DNA of 64,000 nt from Bacteroidota bacterium (GTDB taxonomy: Bacteria > Bacteroidota > Bacteroidia > Bacteroidales > P3). Location: contig JAEZKK010000011.1 in NCBI GenBank assembly GCA_023415495.1, positions 62,001 to 126,000 on the forward strand, read 5' to 3'. This document shows, piece after piece, positions 52,390-60,568 of this stretch. The notes under the pieces are model-generated. The model was not told the origin of the DNA and did no database searches. It worked only from the letters and a program-made list of their open reading frames with translations. A program made the translations under genes and the position numbers. The number at the start of each line of letters is the position of its first letter. Positions within the stretch are counted from its first letter, which is position 1.

Positions 52390-53125
52390 TGATAATCTTT
52401 TTTTCTTGCAATAGCTTATAGGTTTTTTCAGCTGCTAATTGTTCTGCTGCCTTAATAGAATAATCTATACCTGTTTCATAGCCTTGTTCATCAACAAAAA
52501 CCTGTACATTATATTGTTTACGAGAATGATTTTCTAATATATCCAAAACCTGGAAGGATACCTTTTGTTTGGTCTTTTGCCCCCAGTCAATAATCTTACT
52601 CTTGTAGTTCCAATCTGTATTTTCTAAAGAATCAATATCCAGGTATATAGAAAATATCTTCTTAGTAATAATATTATAGGTGAATTTATATCCCTTATCT
52701 AAATATATTGCTCCGACAATTGCCTCAAAAGCGTCTCCGTCCATTGACACAAACTGAGTGTAATTATCTCTTGAATACTTAATATGTTGTGTTAGACCTA
52801 TTTTAAAAGAAAGCTTGTTTAAAGAAGTTCGAGATACAATTTTTGAACGCATTTCAGTAAGGAAACCCTCTCCTTGATACGGATATTTCTTAAATAAATA
52901 ATCTCCTACAATAGTACTTAATACTGTATCCCCAAGGTATTCTAACCTTTCGTTATTCATTTTATGCCCCTTGCTATCAGTATGTATATAGGACTTATGA
53001 ATAAGGGCAAGCTTATAAATAGAAATGTTCTTGGGCTTGCACCCAAGAACATTAATTAGAAAGAGTTTTAATTCTTTATCTTTTTTAGAAAATGCTAATC
53101 TTATATTATTAATAAGACTAAACAT
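52382..53125 (-). CDS. rnc: ribonuclease III
   Basis: A 247-residue endonuclease for double-stranded RNA in rRNA and mRNA processing. The catalytic signature is NERLEYLGDTVLSTIV near residue 82 with the metal-binding Glu and Asp residues, plus DAFEAIVGAIYLDKGY near 130 with the second pair. The C-terminal dsRNA-binding domain (about 172-245) ends with AAEQLAAEKTYKLL. There is a longer N-terminal segment than in E. coli (about 25 residues), as common in Bacteroidetes. Three bases after fabF. Confidence 0.95.
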   Translation of the reverse strand: MFSLINNIRLAFSKKDKELKLFLINVLGCKPKNISIYKLALIHKSYIHTDSKGHKMNNERLEYLGDTVLSTIVGDYLFKKYPYQGEGFLTEMRSKIVSRTSLNKLSFKIGLTQHIKYSRDNYTQFVSMDGDAFEAIVGAIYLDKGYKFTYNIITKKIFSIYLDIDSLENTDWNYKSKIIDWGQKTKQKVSFQVLDILENHSRKQYNVQVFVDEQGYETGIDYSIKAAEQLAAEKTYKLLQEKKIIND

Positions 53126-53127
53126 TT

Positions 53128-54378
53128 TTACTCAACATACTTTTTTAGTGCTATACAAGCATTATGACCACCAAAACCGAAAGTATTGCTAAGAGCAACA
53201 TTTATCTCTCTATTTTGAGCTTTATTGAATGTATAGTTTAAGTCAGGAAGTTCTGGATCATCAGTGAAATGATTAATTGTTGGAGGAACAATGCTATTTT
53301 TAATAGCAAGTATAGTTGCAATTACTTCAATTGCTCCTGCTGCTCCCAACAAGTGTCCAGTCATTGACTTGGTAGAATTAAGATTGATATTCTTTGCATG
53401 ATCACCAAATAAAGATACGATAGCCTTAGGCTCAGAAACATCCCCTACAGGAGTTGATGTTCCATGGGTATTGATATGGTCTACAGAACTAAGCTCTAAT
53501 CCTGCCTCTTCAAGAGCAAGCTTCATTGCCATCATAGCACCTCTACCCTCTGGATGAGAAGCAGTCATATGATATGCATCAGCAGTAAGACCAGAACCAA
53601 CAACCTCAGCATAGATTTTTGCACCTCTTGCTAAAGCATGATCCAAATCTTCCAATATCAATGCTCCAGCTCCTTCGCCAATAACAAATCCATCTCTATC
53701 TTTGTCAAATGGTCTTGATGCTGTTTTAGGATCGTCGTTTCTTGTAGAAAGTGCTTGCATTGAACCAAAGCCACCAACGCTTGATTCAACAACAGAGGCT
53801 TCACTACCTCCACAAACCATCATATCGCATTTACCTACCTTAATATAAAGAGCTGCATCAGCAATAGCATGAGCAGAAGAAGCACAAGCAGACACTGTAG
53901 CAAAATTAGGTCCCCTCAAATCGTGTTTGATTGAGATATGTCCTGCACAAATATCGGCTATCATCTTAGGAATGAAGAAAGGAGAAAAACGCAATGCTCC
54001 ATCTCCGTTTACAAAATCCTTTACTTCGCTTTGGAATGTACCTATACCACCAATTCCTGATGCCCAGATAACTCCAATTCTATCTTTATTAAGGGTATTA
54101 AAATCTACTCCAGAATCTTCTATTGCCTGATCGGCACATACAATTCCATATTGAGCAAATTTATCATATTTTCTGATTTCTTTTCTATCAAAATACTTTG
54201 CTCCATCAAAACCTTTTAGTTCGCAAGCAAACTTTGTTTTTGCCTTTTCAGGGTCAAAATAAGTAATAGGAGCAGCGCCACTTACTCCATTAACTAATCC
54301 ATCCCAATACTCTGAAATGTTTAGCCCAATAGGAGTAAGCGCACCCATTCCTGTTACGACAACTCGTCTCATTTTCAT
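53128..54378 (-). CDS. fabF: 3-oxoacyl-ACP synthase II
   Basis: A 416-residue beta-ketoacyl-ACP synthase for chain elongation of fatty acids. RRVVVTGMGALTPIG at the N-terminus, catalytic Cys in TVSACASSAHAIADA near residue 165, His in NTHGTSTPVGD near 305 and His in KSMTGHLLGAAGA near 341; ends NTFGFGGHNACI. All three triad residues are present. It follows acpP by 12 bases. Confidence 0.97.
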   Translation of the reverse strand: MKMRRVVVTGMGALTPIGLNISEYWDGLVNGVSGAAPITYFDPEKAKTKFACELKGFDGAKYFDRKEIRKYDKFAQYGIVCADQAIEDSGVDFNTLNKDRIGVIWASGIGGIGTFQSEVKDFVNGDGALRFSPFFIPKMIADICAGHISIKHDLRGPNFATVSACASSAHAIADAALYIKVGKCDMMVCGGSEASVVESSVGGFGSMQALSTRNDDPKTASRPFDKDRDGFVIGEGAGALILEDLDHALARGAKIYAEVVGSGLTADAYHMTASHPEGRGAMMAMKLALEEAGLELSSVDHINTHGTSTPVGDVSEPKAIVSLFGDHAKNINLNSTKSMTGHLLGAAGAIEVIATILAIKNSIVPPTINHFTDDPELPDLNYTFNKAQNREINVALSNTFGFGGHNACIALKKYVE

Positions 54379-54390
54379 AATGAAATGAAA

Positions 54391-54627
54391 TTATTTTGTT
54401 GCGTTTTCGATGTATGCTATAGCATCACCTACAGTTGTGATCTTCTCTGCTTGATCGTCTGGAATAGAAACACCAAATTCCTTCTCTAATTCCATAATCA
54501 ATTCAACTGTGTCTAAAGAATCTGCACCCAAATCACTAGTGAAACTAGCTTCTGGAGTTACTTGACTTTCTTCAACACCTAGCTTATCTACTACGATAGC
54601 TGCTACTTTTGTTGCAATTTCAGACAT
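54391..54627 (-). CDS. acpP: acyl carrier protein
   Basis: A 78-residue acidic carrier protein. The phosphopantetheine attachment site is DLGADSLDTVELIM with Ser at residue 36; acidic helix II and the C-terminal VGDAIAYI are standard. First gene of the acpP-fabF-rnc-lipA operon. A TTTCTTTG sequence on the minus strand about 30 bases upstream resembles a -7 element with one mismatch. Confidence 0.97.
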   Translation of the reverse strand: MSEIATKVAAIVVDKLGVEESQVTPEASFTSDLGADSLDTVELIMELEKEFGVSIPDDQAEKITTVGDAIAYIENATK

Positions 54628-54818
54628 AAATATTAAGTTTTAAAATTAAACTAAGTTGCAAAGAAACGACATTTTTATTATTTGGGCAAAAAAAAACCAT
54701 ACTAATTACCCCCTTTTAGGGGTATTTAATTGATTCATAAGTTATAGCCTAAGAGGCTAAAAATGGTCTTTTTTTGGTTTTTTAGTGCATAAATTTCGAT
54801 TCATCGAATAATAAATCT

Positions 54819-54826
54819 TATTTTTG
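54819..54826 (+). promoter_or_regulatory. -7 element of purN
   Basis: TATTTTTG fits the consensus and ends 20 bases before the ATG at 54847. Between acpP and this element lie a hairpin TACCCC/GGGGTA (54707-54724) and complementary A- and T-rich tracts flanking it. Confidence 0.6.
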
Positions 54827-54846
54827 CACTCTAAAACAAGAAAAAA

Positions 54847-55410
54847 ATGAAGAAAATCGCAGTTTTTGCCTCAGGAAACGGTTCTAATTTTCAAAGGATA
54901 GTTGAGTATTTTGAAAACAAGGATAATATAGAGATAAGCTTATTAGTTGTAAACAAGAAAGATGCATTTGCAAGAGAAAGAGCAAAAGACTTAGGTATAG
55001 AGCATATATATATAGGTAGAGAAGAGTTTTATAATTCTAATACATTATTAGATATATTGAAGGGAAAAGATATTAATCTAATAGTATTGGCAGGGTTCCT
55101 TTGGTTGATTCCTGAATATTTAATTGACAACTATACAATAATAAATATACATCCAGCCCTCCTTCCTAAATATGGAGGGAAGGGAATGTATGGAGACAAA
55201 GTTCACAATGCGGTTATCGAAAATAAAGAAAAGGAAAGTGGGATAACTATACATTACGTAAATAACAAATACGACAAAGGAGAGGTAATTTTCCAAGCAA
55301 AATGTGAGATTCTACCCTTTGATGATGCAAATTCTCTTGCAGAAAAAATCCACGCTCTCGAACATGAGTATTTCCCGCAAATAATTGAAAAACTTATTAG
55401 TGAAAGCTGA
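54847..55410 (+). CDS. purN: phosphoribosylglycinamide formyltransferase
   Basis: A 187-residue GAR transformylase (N10-formyl-THF dependent), third step of purine synthesis. KIAVFASGNGSNFQRI binds the phosphoribosyl group; VLAGFLWLIPEYLI and NIHPALLPKYGGKGMYG carry the catalytic Asn and His, and VHNAVIENKEKESGITIHYV with the following DKGEVIFQ the remaining motif. Monocistronic, with its own promoter. Length is normal for the family. Confidence 0.95.
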   Translation: MKKIAVFASGNGSNFQRIVEYFENKDNIEISLLVVNKKDAFARERAKDLGIEHIYIGREEFYNSNTLLDILKGKDINLIVLAGFLWLIPEYLIDNYTIINIHPALLPKYGGKGMYGDKVHNAVIENKEKESGITIHYVNNKYDKGEVIFQAKCEILPFDDANSLAEKIHALEHEYFPQIIEKLISES

Positions 55411-55467
55411 TAAGAATATTACTGAAAGAAGAAATATTAGAAATAGGTTTATTTTTTCTATTTTTTA

Positions 55468-55499
55468 TTTGAATCTTAGAGTCTATTTTCATATCTTTG
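55468..55499 (+). promoter_or_regulatory. promoter of the EF-G paralogue
   Basis: TTTG (55468-55471), a 20-base gap and TATCTTTG (55492-55499) form a textbook Bacteroidetes promoter, 43 bases before the ATG at 55543. Confidence 0.75.
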
Positions 55500-55542
55500 C
55501 CCCCAACTTAAATAAATATTAATTCTTTAATCATGTAAGTAT

Positions 55543-57681
55543 ATGAAATTATATCAATCATCTGAAATCAAAAACATCGCATTAGTTGGCGGGGCGAAAT
55601 CCGGAAAAACCACTCTTGCAGAAGCAATGGCATTTGAAGGAGGGGTCATTAGTCGTAGAGGTAGTGTTGAGGATAAAAATACTATTTCTGACTATAGAGA
55701 AATTGAAATTGACAGAAGAAATTCTGTAGTATCAACACTAATGTATGCGGAATACAATAATCATAAGATAAATATTATTGATGTGCCTGGTTTTGCAGAC
55801 TTCCAGGGTGAAATGGTTTCTGCACTTTCTGCAGTAGAAACAGCAGTAGTAGTTATTAATGCCCAAATAGGGATTGAAGTAGGCACTGAGATTGCATTCA
55901 AATACACTTCTAAATATAATATTCCTTTAATTTTTAGTATTAATCAGCTCGACCATGAGAAAGCTAATTTTGAGGAGCAGGTTAAGGAAATGAAGGAATT
56001 CTTCGGAGAAAAGATTACCGTAGTTCAATATCCAATTAATGCTGGAGTTGGCTTTGATTCTTTCGTTGACCTTGTTTTACAAAAAATGTTGAAATATCCT
56101 AAAGGAGGAGGAAAACCTGAAATATTAGAGATACCTGAAAGCGAAAAAGAAAATGCTGAGAGATATCGTTTGGCATTGGTTGAAAATGCTGCATCTGGTG
56201 CTGATGACCTTATGGAAAAATATTTTGAAGAAGGCAATCTAAGCATTCAAGAAGTTAGAAGAGGGCTAAAATTAGGTCTTGCCTCAAGAAGTATATTCCC
56301 TGTATTATGTAGTTCTGCAAAAGAAAATATTGGAGTTGGCCGTCTATTAGAATTTATCACTTTTAATGTTCCATGTCCAAGCGAATTACCAGTAGAAAGA
56401 AATCTAAGCACTGGAGAAAAAATAGAATATAATGCTTCCTCTCCTGCACTTTTGCATATTTTCAAAACTGCCAATGAGCATCATCTTGGAGAAATTGCTT
56501 TTATGAAGGTATTACGAGGAGAGATTGCCGAAGGTATGGAATTGATTAATTCCAAGAACCAAGTAAAGGAAAGATTAGCACAGATATTTGTAAACTCTGG
56601 TAAGAATAGAGTAAAGATTGAAAAAGCATACCCTGGTGATATTATAGCTACTATTAAACTAAAGGATTCTAAAACTAACTCTACTCTTACTTCATTAAAA
56701 TCTCCTGAGGCTATGGTAAACCCTATTATATTCCCAGAACCAATTTTCACAACTGCTGTAAGAGCTATTTCAAATACTGATGATGAAAAGGTTGGAGCTG
56801 CACTTAATGAATACTGCCAACACGATAAGTCTATGAGGGTTGAATTTTCAAGAGAGATTAAGCAAACCATAATTAAAGGGATGGGAGAATTGCATATCAA
56901 TACTTTGAAATGGTATTTCGATAATCAATATAAATTAGGTATTGAATTCTTTGCTCCTAAGGTTCCTTATAGAGAAACAATCACCAAGAGTGCTGAGGCT
57001 TCTTATCGCCATAAAAAACAATCAGGAGGTGCAGGTCAGTTTGGAGAGGTATATATGTTGATTGAGCCTTATGTTGAAGGTATGCAACCTCAAAAGAAAT
57101 ATCCTATTAGAAGTAGTGAGACCCACGAATTACCTTGGGGTGGTAAGCTAGTCTTTAACAACTGTATTGTTGGAGGAGCTATTGACACCAGATTTATGCC
57201 AGCTATATTAAAGGGTATAATGGAAAAAATGGAAGAAGGTCCACTAACTGGTAGCTATGCAAGAGATATTGTTGTAAACGTATATGATGGCAAGATGCAC
57301 CCAGTGGATTCAAACGAAATGGCATTTAAACTTGCTGGTAGAAATGCTTTTAGAGAGGCTTTCAAAAATGCAGGAGCTAAAATTCTTGAACCTATTTACG
57401 ATATTACTGTTGAGGTTCCTTCCGATATGATGGGAGGAGTAATGACAGACCTTCAAGCTCGTAGAGCAATAGTTATGGGAATGGATTCTGAAGGAAGAAA
57501 CCAAATAGTAAAGGCTCAAATTCCTATTGCTGAAATGCATCGTTATTCAACTTCACTATCTTCTCTTACCTCTGGAAGAGGAAATTATACTCTCAAGTAT
57601 AAGGAATACCAACCAGTTCCTACTGATGTTCAAAATGCATTACTAAAAGCATACGAAGAAGAATCGAAAGACGAAGAATAA
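55543..57681 (+). CDS. elongation factor G-like protein (divergent paralogue)
   Basis: A 712-residue five-domain EF-G homologue. The G domain is divergent: G1 is GGAKSGKTTL instead of AHIDAGKTT, the switch I region reads IEIDRRNSVVSTL in place of ERGITI, G3 is DVPGFADF instead of DTPGH, and G4 is NQLD instead of NKxD. Domains II-V are normal in length (KVLRGEIAEGMEL, KGMGELHINTLKW, the SGGAGQFGEVYM loop of domain IV near 490, and the C-terminal EMHRYSTSLSSLTSGRGNY). It is probably the second EF-G-like protein of the phylum, not the main translocase; its role could be ribosome recycling or stress. It has its own strong promoter and terminator. Confidence 0.88.
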   Translation: MKLYQSSEIKNIALVGGAKSGKTTLAEAMAFEGGVISRRGSVEDKNTISDYREIEIDRRNSVVSTLMYAEYNNHKINIIDVPGFADFQGEMVSALSAVETAVVVINAQIGIEVGTEIAFKYTSKYNIPLIFSINQLDHEKANFEEQVKEMKEFFGEKITVVQYPINAGVGFDSFVDLVLQKMLKYPKGGGKPEILEIPESEKENAERYRLALVENAASGADDLMEKYFEEGNLSIQEVRRGLKLGLASRSIFPVLCSSAKENIGVGRLLEFITFNVPCPSELPVERNLSTGEKIEYNASSPALLHIFKTANEHHLGEIAFMKVLRGEIAEGMELINSKNQVKERLAQIFVNSGKNRVKIEKAYPGDIIATIKLKDSKTNSTLTSLKSPEAMVNPIIFPEPIFTTAVRAISNTDDEKVGAALNEYCQHDKSMRVEFSREIKQTIIKGMGELHINTLKWYFDNQYKLGIEFFAPKVPYRETITKSAEASYRHKKQSGGAGQFGEVYMLIEPYVEGMQPQKKYPIRSSETHELPWGGKLVFNNCIVGGAIDTRFMPAILKGIMEKMEEGPLTGSYARDIVVNVYDGKMHPVDSNEMAFKLAGRNAFREAFKNAGAKILEPIYDITVEVPSDMMGGVMTDLQARRAIVMGMDSEGRNQIVKAQIPIAEMHRYSTSLSSLTSGRGNYTLKYKEYQPVPTDVQNALLKAYEEESKDEE

Positions 57682-57699
57682 TCTTTATCTTTATATATC

Positions 57700-57737
57700 A
57701 AAACTGCGAAGCTGTAATTACTCATCTTCGCAGTTTT
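57700..57737. terminator. bidirectional terminator between the EF-G paralogue and beta-lactamase genes
   Basis: Perfect 12-bp arms (AAAACTGCGAAG at 57700-57711 and its complement at 57726-57737) with a 14-base loop. The plus strand continues TTATTTAG, and A-runs on the other side serve the minus strand. Stop codons of both genes lie within 20 bases. Confidence 0.9.
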
Positions 57738-57741
57738 TTAT

Positions 57742-58641
57742 TTAGTTAGAATAGGTCTTATAAACAATCTCGCCTATCTTGGCCATTATCTCCTCGGCTT
57801 GCTCATAAGTAATATCTATATCCCTCATAAATACAGATATTATTATATGATTATCCTTATCAATCTCCATTATTCCTACATCATTAACCGATTGAATAAC
57901 CCTTTTAGGATTCATTGGTCCTGTTCCTGTCTTATGATAGAATAAAACATTCTTTGGAAGATTTTTCCCCAATCTTGTATTTGTCTTAGTTGTCATTATC
58001 CCTTTAATATAATCTCTTGAAATATCATTTAAAACATCTGTGTAAAAGACCTTATAAAGCAAATCGCACATAGCAAGAGGTGTGGAGTAATTGTCATAAG
58101 CCAAATCTGGATTAGCATGCATTTGAGCCTCTGTTGATAATATTTTAATATTGTCAATATCCAATCTCTTAACAAACCTATTTACCTTCTTAGGGCTTAC
58201 AACCTTTTTTAGAAGAATATCACAAGCATTATTATCCGAAAATTTAACCATATTCTCAAGTAATTCCCCAAGACTTAATTCCAAATCCTTAACTCCATAC
58301 TTATCTCTAAGGGGTGAGTGGGTATTCTCTAATATAAGACTTTTCTTTATCTTAATCTTTTTATCCAAAGCCAATTCTCCCTTGCTTACCTTATCTAAAA
58401 CTGCAACTGCAATAGGAAATTTATATACACTTTGCATTGGATAGTGATAATTATTATTGAAATGCATAGTATCCTTTTTCTGAACATGTATTATTCCAAC
58501 CCCAATATCCATAGGACCATGCTTAGAAAGGGCAAGTATAACATTCTTCCTAAGTGCATAGAGCTTGGGATCAACGCTCTGAGAGAATGAAAGACTATTT
58601 ACCCCTAAGACAAAAAGAATTACAAAAAGAATTTTTTTCAT
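57742..58641 (-). CDS. class A beta-lactamase (Bacteroidetes subclass A2 type)
   Basis: A 299-residue serine beta-lactamase with signal peptide 1-20 (ending SFS, Gln21 next). All active-site motifs are present: S71-V-Y-K74, S135-D-N137, E171 (in STEAQMHANPDLAYDNY, the omega loop) and K237-T-G239 in HKTGTG. The long SDN-to-omega spacing and the sequence around E171 resemble the CfxA/CepA/CblA group of Bacteroidetes. It probably hydrolyses cephalosporins and penicillins in the periplasm, but the spectrum cannot be read from sequence. No mobile element is adjacent, so it looks chromosomal and resident. Own promoter at 58675-58682. Confidence 0.92.
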   Translation of the reverse strand: MKKILFVILFVLGVNSLSFSQSVDPKLYALRKNVILALSKHGPMDIGVGIIHVQKKDTMHFNNNYHYPMQSVYKFPIAVAVLDKVSKGELALDKKIKIKKSLILENTHSPLRDKYGVKDLELSLGELLENMVKFSDNNACDILLKKVVSPKKVNRFVKRLDIDNIKILSTEAQMHANPDLAYDNYSTPLAMCDLLYKVFYTDVLNDISRDYIKGIMTTKTNTRLGKNLPKNVLFYHKTGTGPMNPKRVIQSVNDVGIMEIDKDNHIIISVFMRDIDITYEQAEEIMAKIGEIVYKTYSN

Positions 58642-58674
58642 AGACTACTAAGTGTTTTATATTAATTTGATTGG

Positions 58675-58682
58675 CAAAAATA
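58675..58682 (-). promoter_or_regulatory. -7 element of the beta-lactamase gene
   Basis: Minus-strand TATTTTTG, 33 bases before the ATG at 58641, with a possible TTTG at 58706-58709 as a rather distant -33. Confidence 0.55.
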
Positions 58683-58763
58683 GTGAAAAACTATGATTTA
58701 TTGAACAAAACATGTCTTTAGGCGTTCTTAGAAATAGATTTTACATAATAAAAACATATAGAA

Positions 58764-59642
58764 ATGAGCTTTAAAAAGATTGAGTTAATATCCCCTCCTC
58801 CTCCTATTCATTGGGTAGGAAATGGATTCAGAGTACATAATTTCCTGCCTTCGGTTGATGGATTAGAGATGGAGAGAATGTCGCCCTTTATCCTATTAGA
58901 CTATAATTCCCCACACTACTTCCCTCCAACCGATATACCTAAGGGAGTAGGTGTTCACCCTCATAGAGGTTTTGAAACAGTAACCATTGCCTATAGTGGT
59001 AAGGTTGAACATAAGGACAGCACAGGTGCAGGAGGAGTAATTGGTCAGGGAGAGGTGCAGTGGATGACTGCCTCAAGCGGAATTTTGCATAAGGAATTTC
59101 ACGAAAGAGAATGGAGCAAGCAAGGAGGAATATTCCAAATGGTTCAGCTTTGGGTAAATCTTCCTGCAAAGGATAAAATGAGCCCACCGAAATATCAGGC
59201 AATAACAAGAGATATGATGGAAGTTTATGATTTAGATAATAATATGGGCAAAGTAGAGATAATCTCCGGAGAATATAATGGAGTAAAAGGACAAGCCTCA
59301 ACCTTTACCTCAATACATCTATTTAACGCATTTCTTAATCCAAAAGGAATTGCAAAATTTTCCTTCCCTTCTTCCTATACTACTTTTATATTAGCTATTA
59401 AAGGAAATGCAATAATCAATAATGAGACTCCTCTAAAGGAAAACCACTTAGCATTATTCAAGTACGAAGATGAGGAATTCACACTAAGTACAGAGGAGGA
59501 ATCAATCATACTAATCCTAAGCGGAGAACCAATCCCAGAGCCAATCTCAGCAAGAGGACCATTTGTAATGAATACCTATGAAGAGATAATCCAAGCCTAC
59601 GAAGACTTCAACTCAGGCAAATTTGGAGATATGGACTTCTAA
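58764..59642 (+). CDS. pirin family protein
   Basis: A 292-residue bicupin. The metal-binding N-terminal cupin shows HPHRGFETVTIAYSGKVEHKDS (His pair and Glu/His further on) and GEVQWMTASSGILHKEFHE near residue 95-113, then LWVNLPAKDKM and the C-terminal cupin with LFNAFLNPKGIAKFSF. The iron site His, His, His and Glu are present. Bacterial pirins have been described as quercetinase-like or as regulators of enzymes; no substrate can be assigned. Single gene, followed by a repeat-filled gap. Confidence 0.9.
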   Translation: MSFKKIELISPPPPIHWVGNGFRVHNFLPSVDGLEMERMSPFILLDYNSPHYFPPTDIPKGVGVHPHRGFETVTIAYSGKVEHKDSTGAGGVIGQGEVQWMTASSGILHKEFHEREWSKQGGIFQMVQLWVNLPAKDKMSPPKYQAITRDMMEVYDLDNNMGKVEIISGEYNGVKGQASTFTSIHLFNAFLNPKGIAKFSFPSSYTTFILAIKGNAIINNETPLKENHLALFKYEDEEFTLSTEEESIILILSGEPIPEPISARGPFVMNTYEEIIQAYEDFNSGKFGDMDF

Positions 59643-59676
59643 GATTTCTTTGTATATTCTCTACCCACACTTCCTT

Positions 59677-59728
59677 ATTTTAAATTTCCAAGCCTTTATT
59701 TTGAATTTAGAAGAAGATATTTCACCCA
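59677..59728. repeat. left block of element F: ATTTTRAATTTAGA x3, 21-bp period
   Basis: Units start at 59677, 59698 and 59719, 21 bp apart. From CACACTTC to AGAAGAAGATATTT the block is almost identical to the left block of element E, 12 kb away. AGAAGAT ends ten bases before the first palindrome, as in E. Confidence 0.85.
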
Positions 59729-59831
59729 AAAAGTGCCACTTTCTTACCCCAAAAGTGCCACTTTTCTACCATAAAAGTGCCACTTTTCTACCCAAAAAAT
59801 GGCACTTTTCACCCTAATAAGTGGCACTTTT
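59729..59831. repeat. palindrome array F: AAAAGTGSCACTTTT x5, 22-bp period
   Basis: Five 15-bp odd palindromes start at 59729, 59751, 59773, 59795 and 59817. Spacers are TTACCCC, CTACCAT, CTACCCA and CACCCTA (7 bp each). The centre is C in the first three and G in the last two, and the last unit starts AT. TGAC follows at 59832-59835. Confidence 0.95.
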
Positions 59832-59841
59832 TGACTATAAA

Positions 59842-59904
59842 CAAGAAGTCTAAATTTATTATCAAGAAGTCTTAAGCTAAAAACAAGAAGTCTCAATTAT
59901 CCCC
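59842..59904. repeat. right block of element F: CAAGAAGTCT x3, 21-bp period
   Basis: Units start at 59842, 59863 and 59884, exactly 21 bp apart, and match the right block of element E in sequence and spacing. Confidence 0.9.
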
Positions 59905-59935
59905 CAATTAGACTTTTTTTTGGATAACTAATCTC

Positions 59936-60196
59936 TCACACCTTACTTTTTGATTTAGTAGTACGCGTTTTACCATCACCTGCAATCATTTTCAACCCGT
60001 GACAATTCGTCACGGTTTCATTTCCTTCCTCCTTTAAGCGTTGTTTAAGTTTTCTCCAATATGCTGAAGGGTCTATACTTTGAGTCAAAACACTGACAAC
60101 ATCAACAATAGAAAAATACCATTTCTCTTGCTCTTCGTCCCAATGAGTACGAATTTTCTTATCCTCAAAAATCTTAATTGCTTTTTCCTTCTCCAT
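59936..60196 (-). pseudogene. truncated Bro-N/antirepressor-like protein
   Basis: 86 residues. The N-terminus (EKAIKIFEDKKIRTHWDEEQ, then EKWYFSIVDVVSVLT) and the KLKQRLKEEGNETVTNCHGLKM segment match the start of Bro-N domain proteins common in Bacteroidales, which are normally about 280 residues. Here the frame changes into a basic tail (GDGKTRTTKSKSKV) and stops, so the rest is lost. Such proteins resemble phage antirepressors. The start context shares a near-identical 19-mer with the region before the Rhs fragment at 50450. Convergent with pirin, across element F. Confidence 0.7.
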
Positions 60197-60346
60197 AATT
60201 ATAAACTCTAAATTCCCGAAATCCTATACTTATTCATTCTTAATCCATTATTCAATTCAAGTGTCAAAGTTATGGATTTATTTTTATATAGGATAGAAAT
60301 TTGAGGAGTTTATTGGAAGAGATTTTATTTTAATCAAGTTCTATTG

Positions 60347-60409
60347 AATTCTTTCTTGATAAAAATGAATTTTTTCTTGATTTAAAAGAATTTTTCCTTG
60401 ATTTAAATG
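60347..60409. repeat. 21-bp direct repeat x3 next to array D (CAAGAA core on minus strand)
   Basis: Units AATTCTTTCTTGATAAAAATG, AATTTTTTCTTGATTTAAAAG-like copies start at 60347, 60368 and 60389, 21 bp apart. On the minus strand each has ATCAAGAA or ATCAAGGA, matching the CAAAGAA repeats of array C and the CAAGAAG repeats of E and F. Confidence 0.9.
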
Positions 60410-60413
60410 TCAC

Positions 60414-60498
60414 TATGGTAGCTACCATAGCAGCATTATGGTAGCTACCACACGCCCCTTATGGTAGCTACCACACGAGCGTTGTGGTAGGTACCATA
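60414..60498. repeat. palindrome array D: TRTGGTAGSTACCAYA x4, 23-bp period
   Basis: Four 16-bp palindromes start at 60414, 60437, 60460 and 60483, exactly 23 bp apart; spacers GCAGCAT, CGCCCCT and CGAGCGT. Same palindrome as array C, but the CAAGAA block is on the left, joined by GTCA (60409-60412), so the whole element is inverted relative to C. Confidence 0.95.
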
Positions 60499-60552
60499 AT
60501 GTAGTTTTCGAAATTATGGTGATTTTGCTTTGGGATAAGGTTTTCATTTCCT

Positions 60553-60568
60553 TACTTTTGCAAAGATA
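60553..60568. promoter_or_regulatory. back-to-back divergent -7 elements
   Basis: Plus-strand TACTTTTG (60553-60560) abuts minus-strand TATCTTTG (60561-60568). The minus one would transcribe array D toward the Bro-N fragment; the plus one points into the end of the GH16-like gene. Confidence 0.5.

Noticed and set aside
59623..59817. Plus-strand ORF through array F
   Set aside because: It starts inside pirin and reads the 22-bp array in changing frames; no coherent protein pattern.
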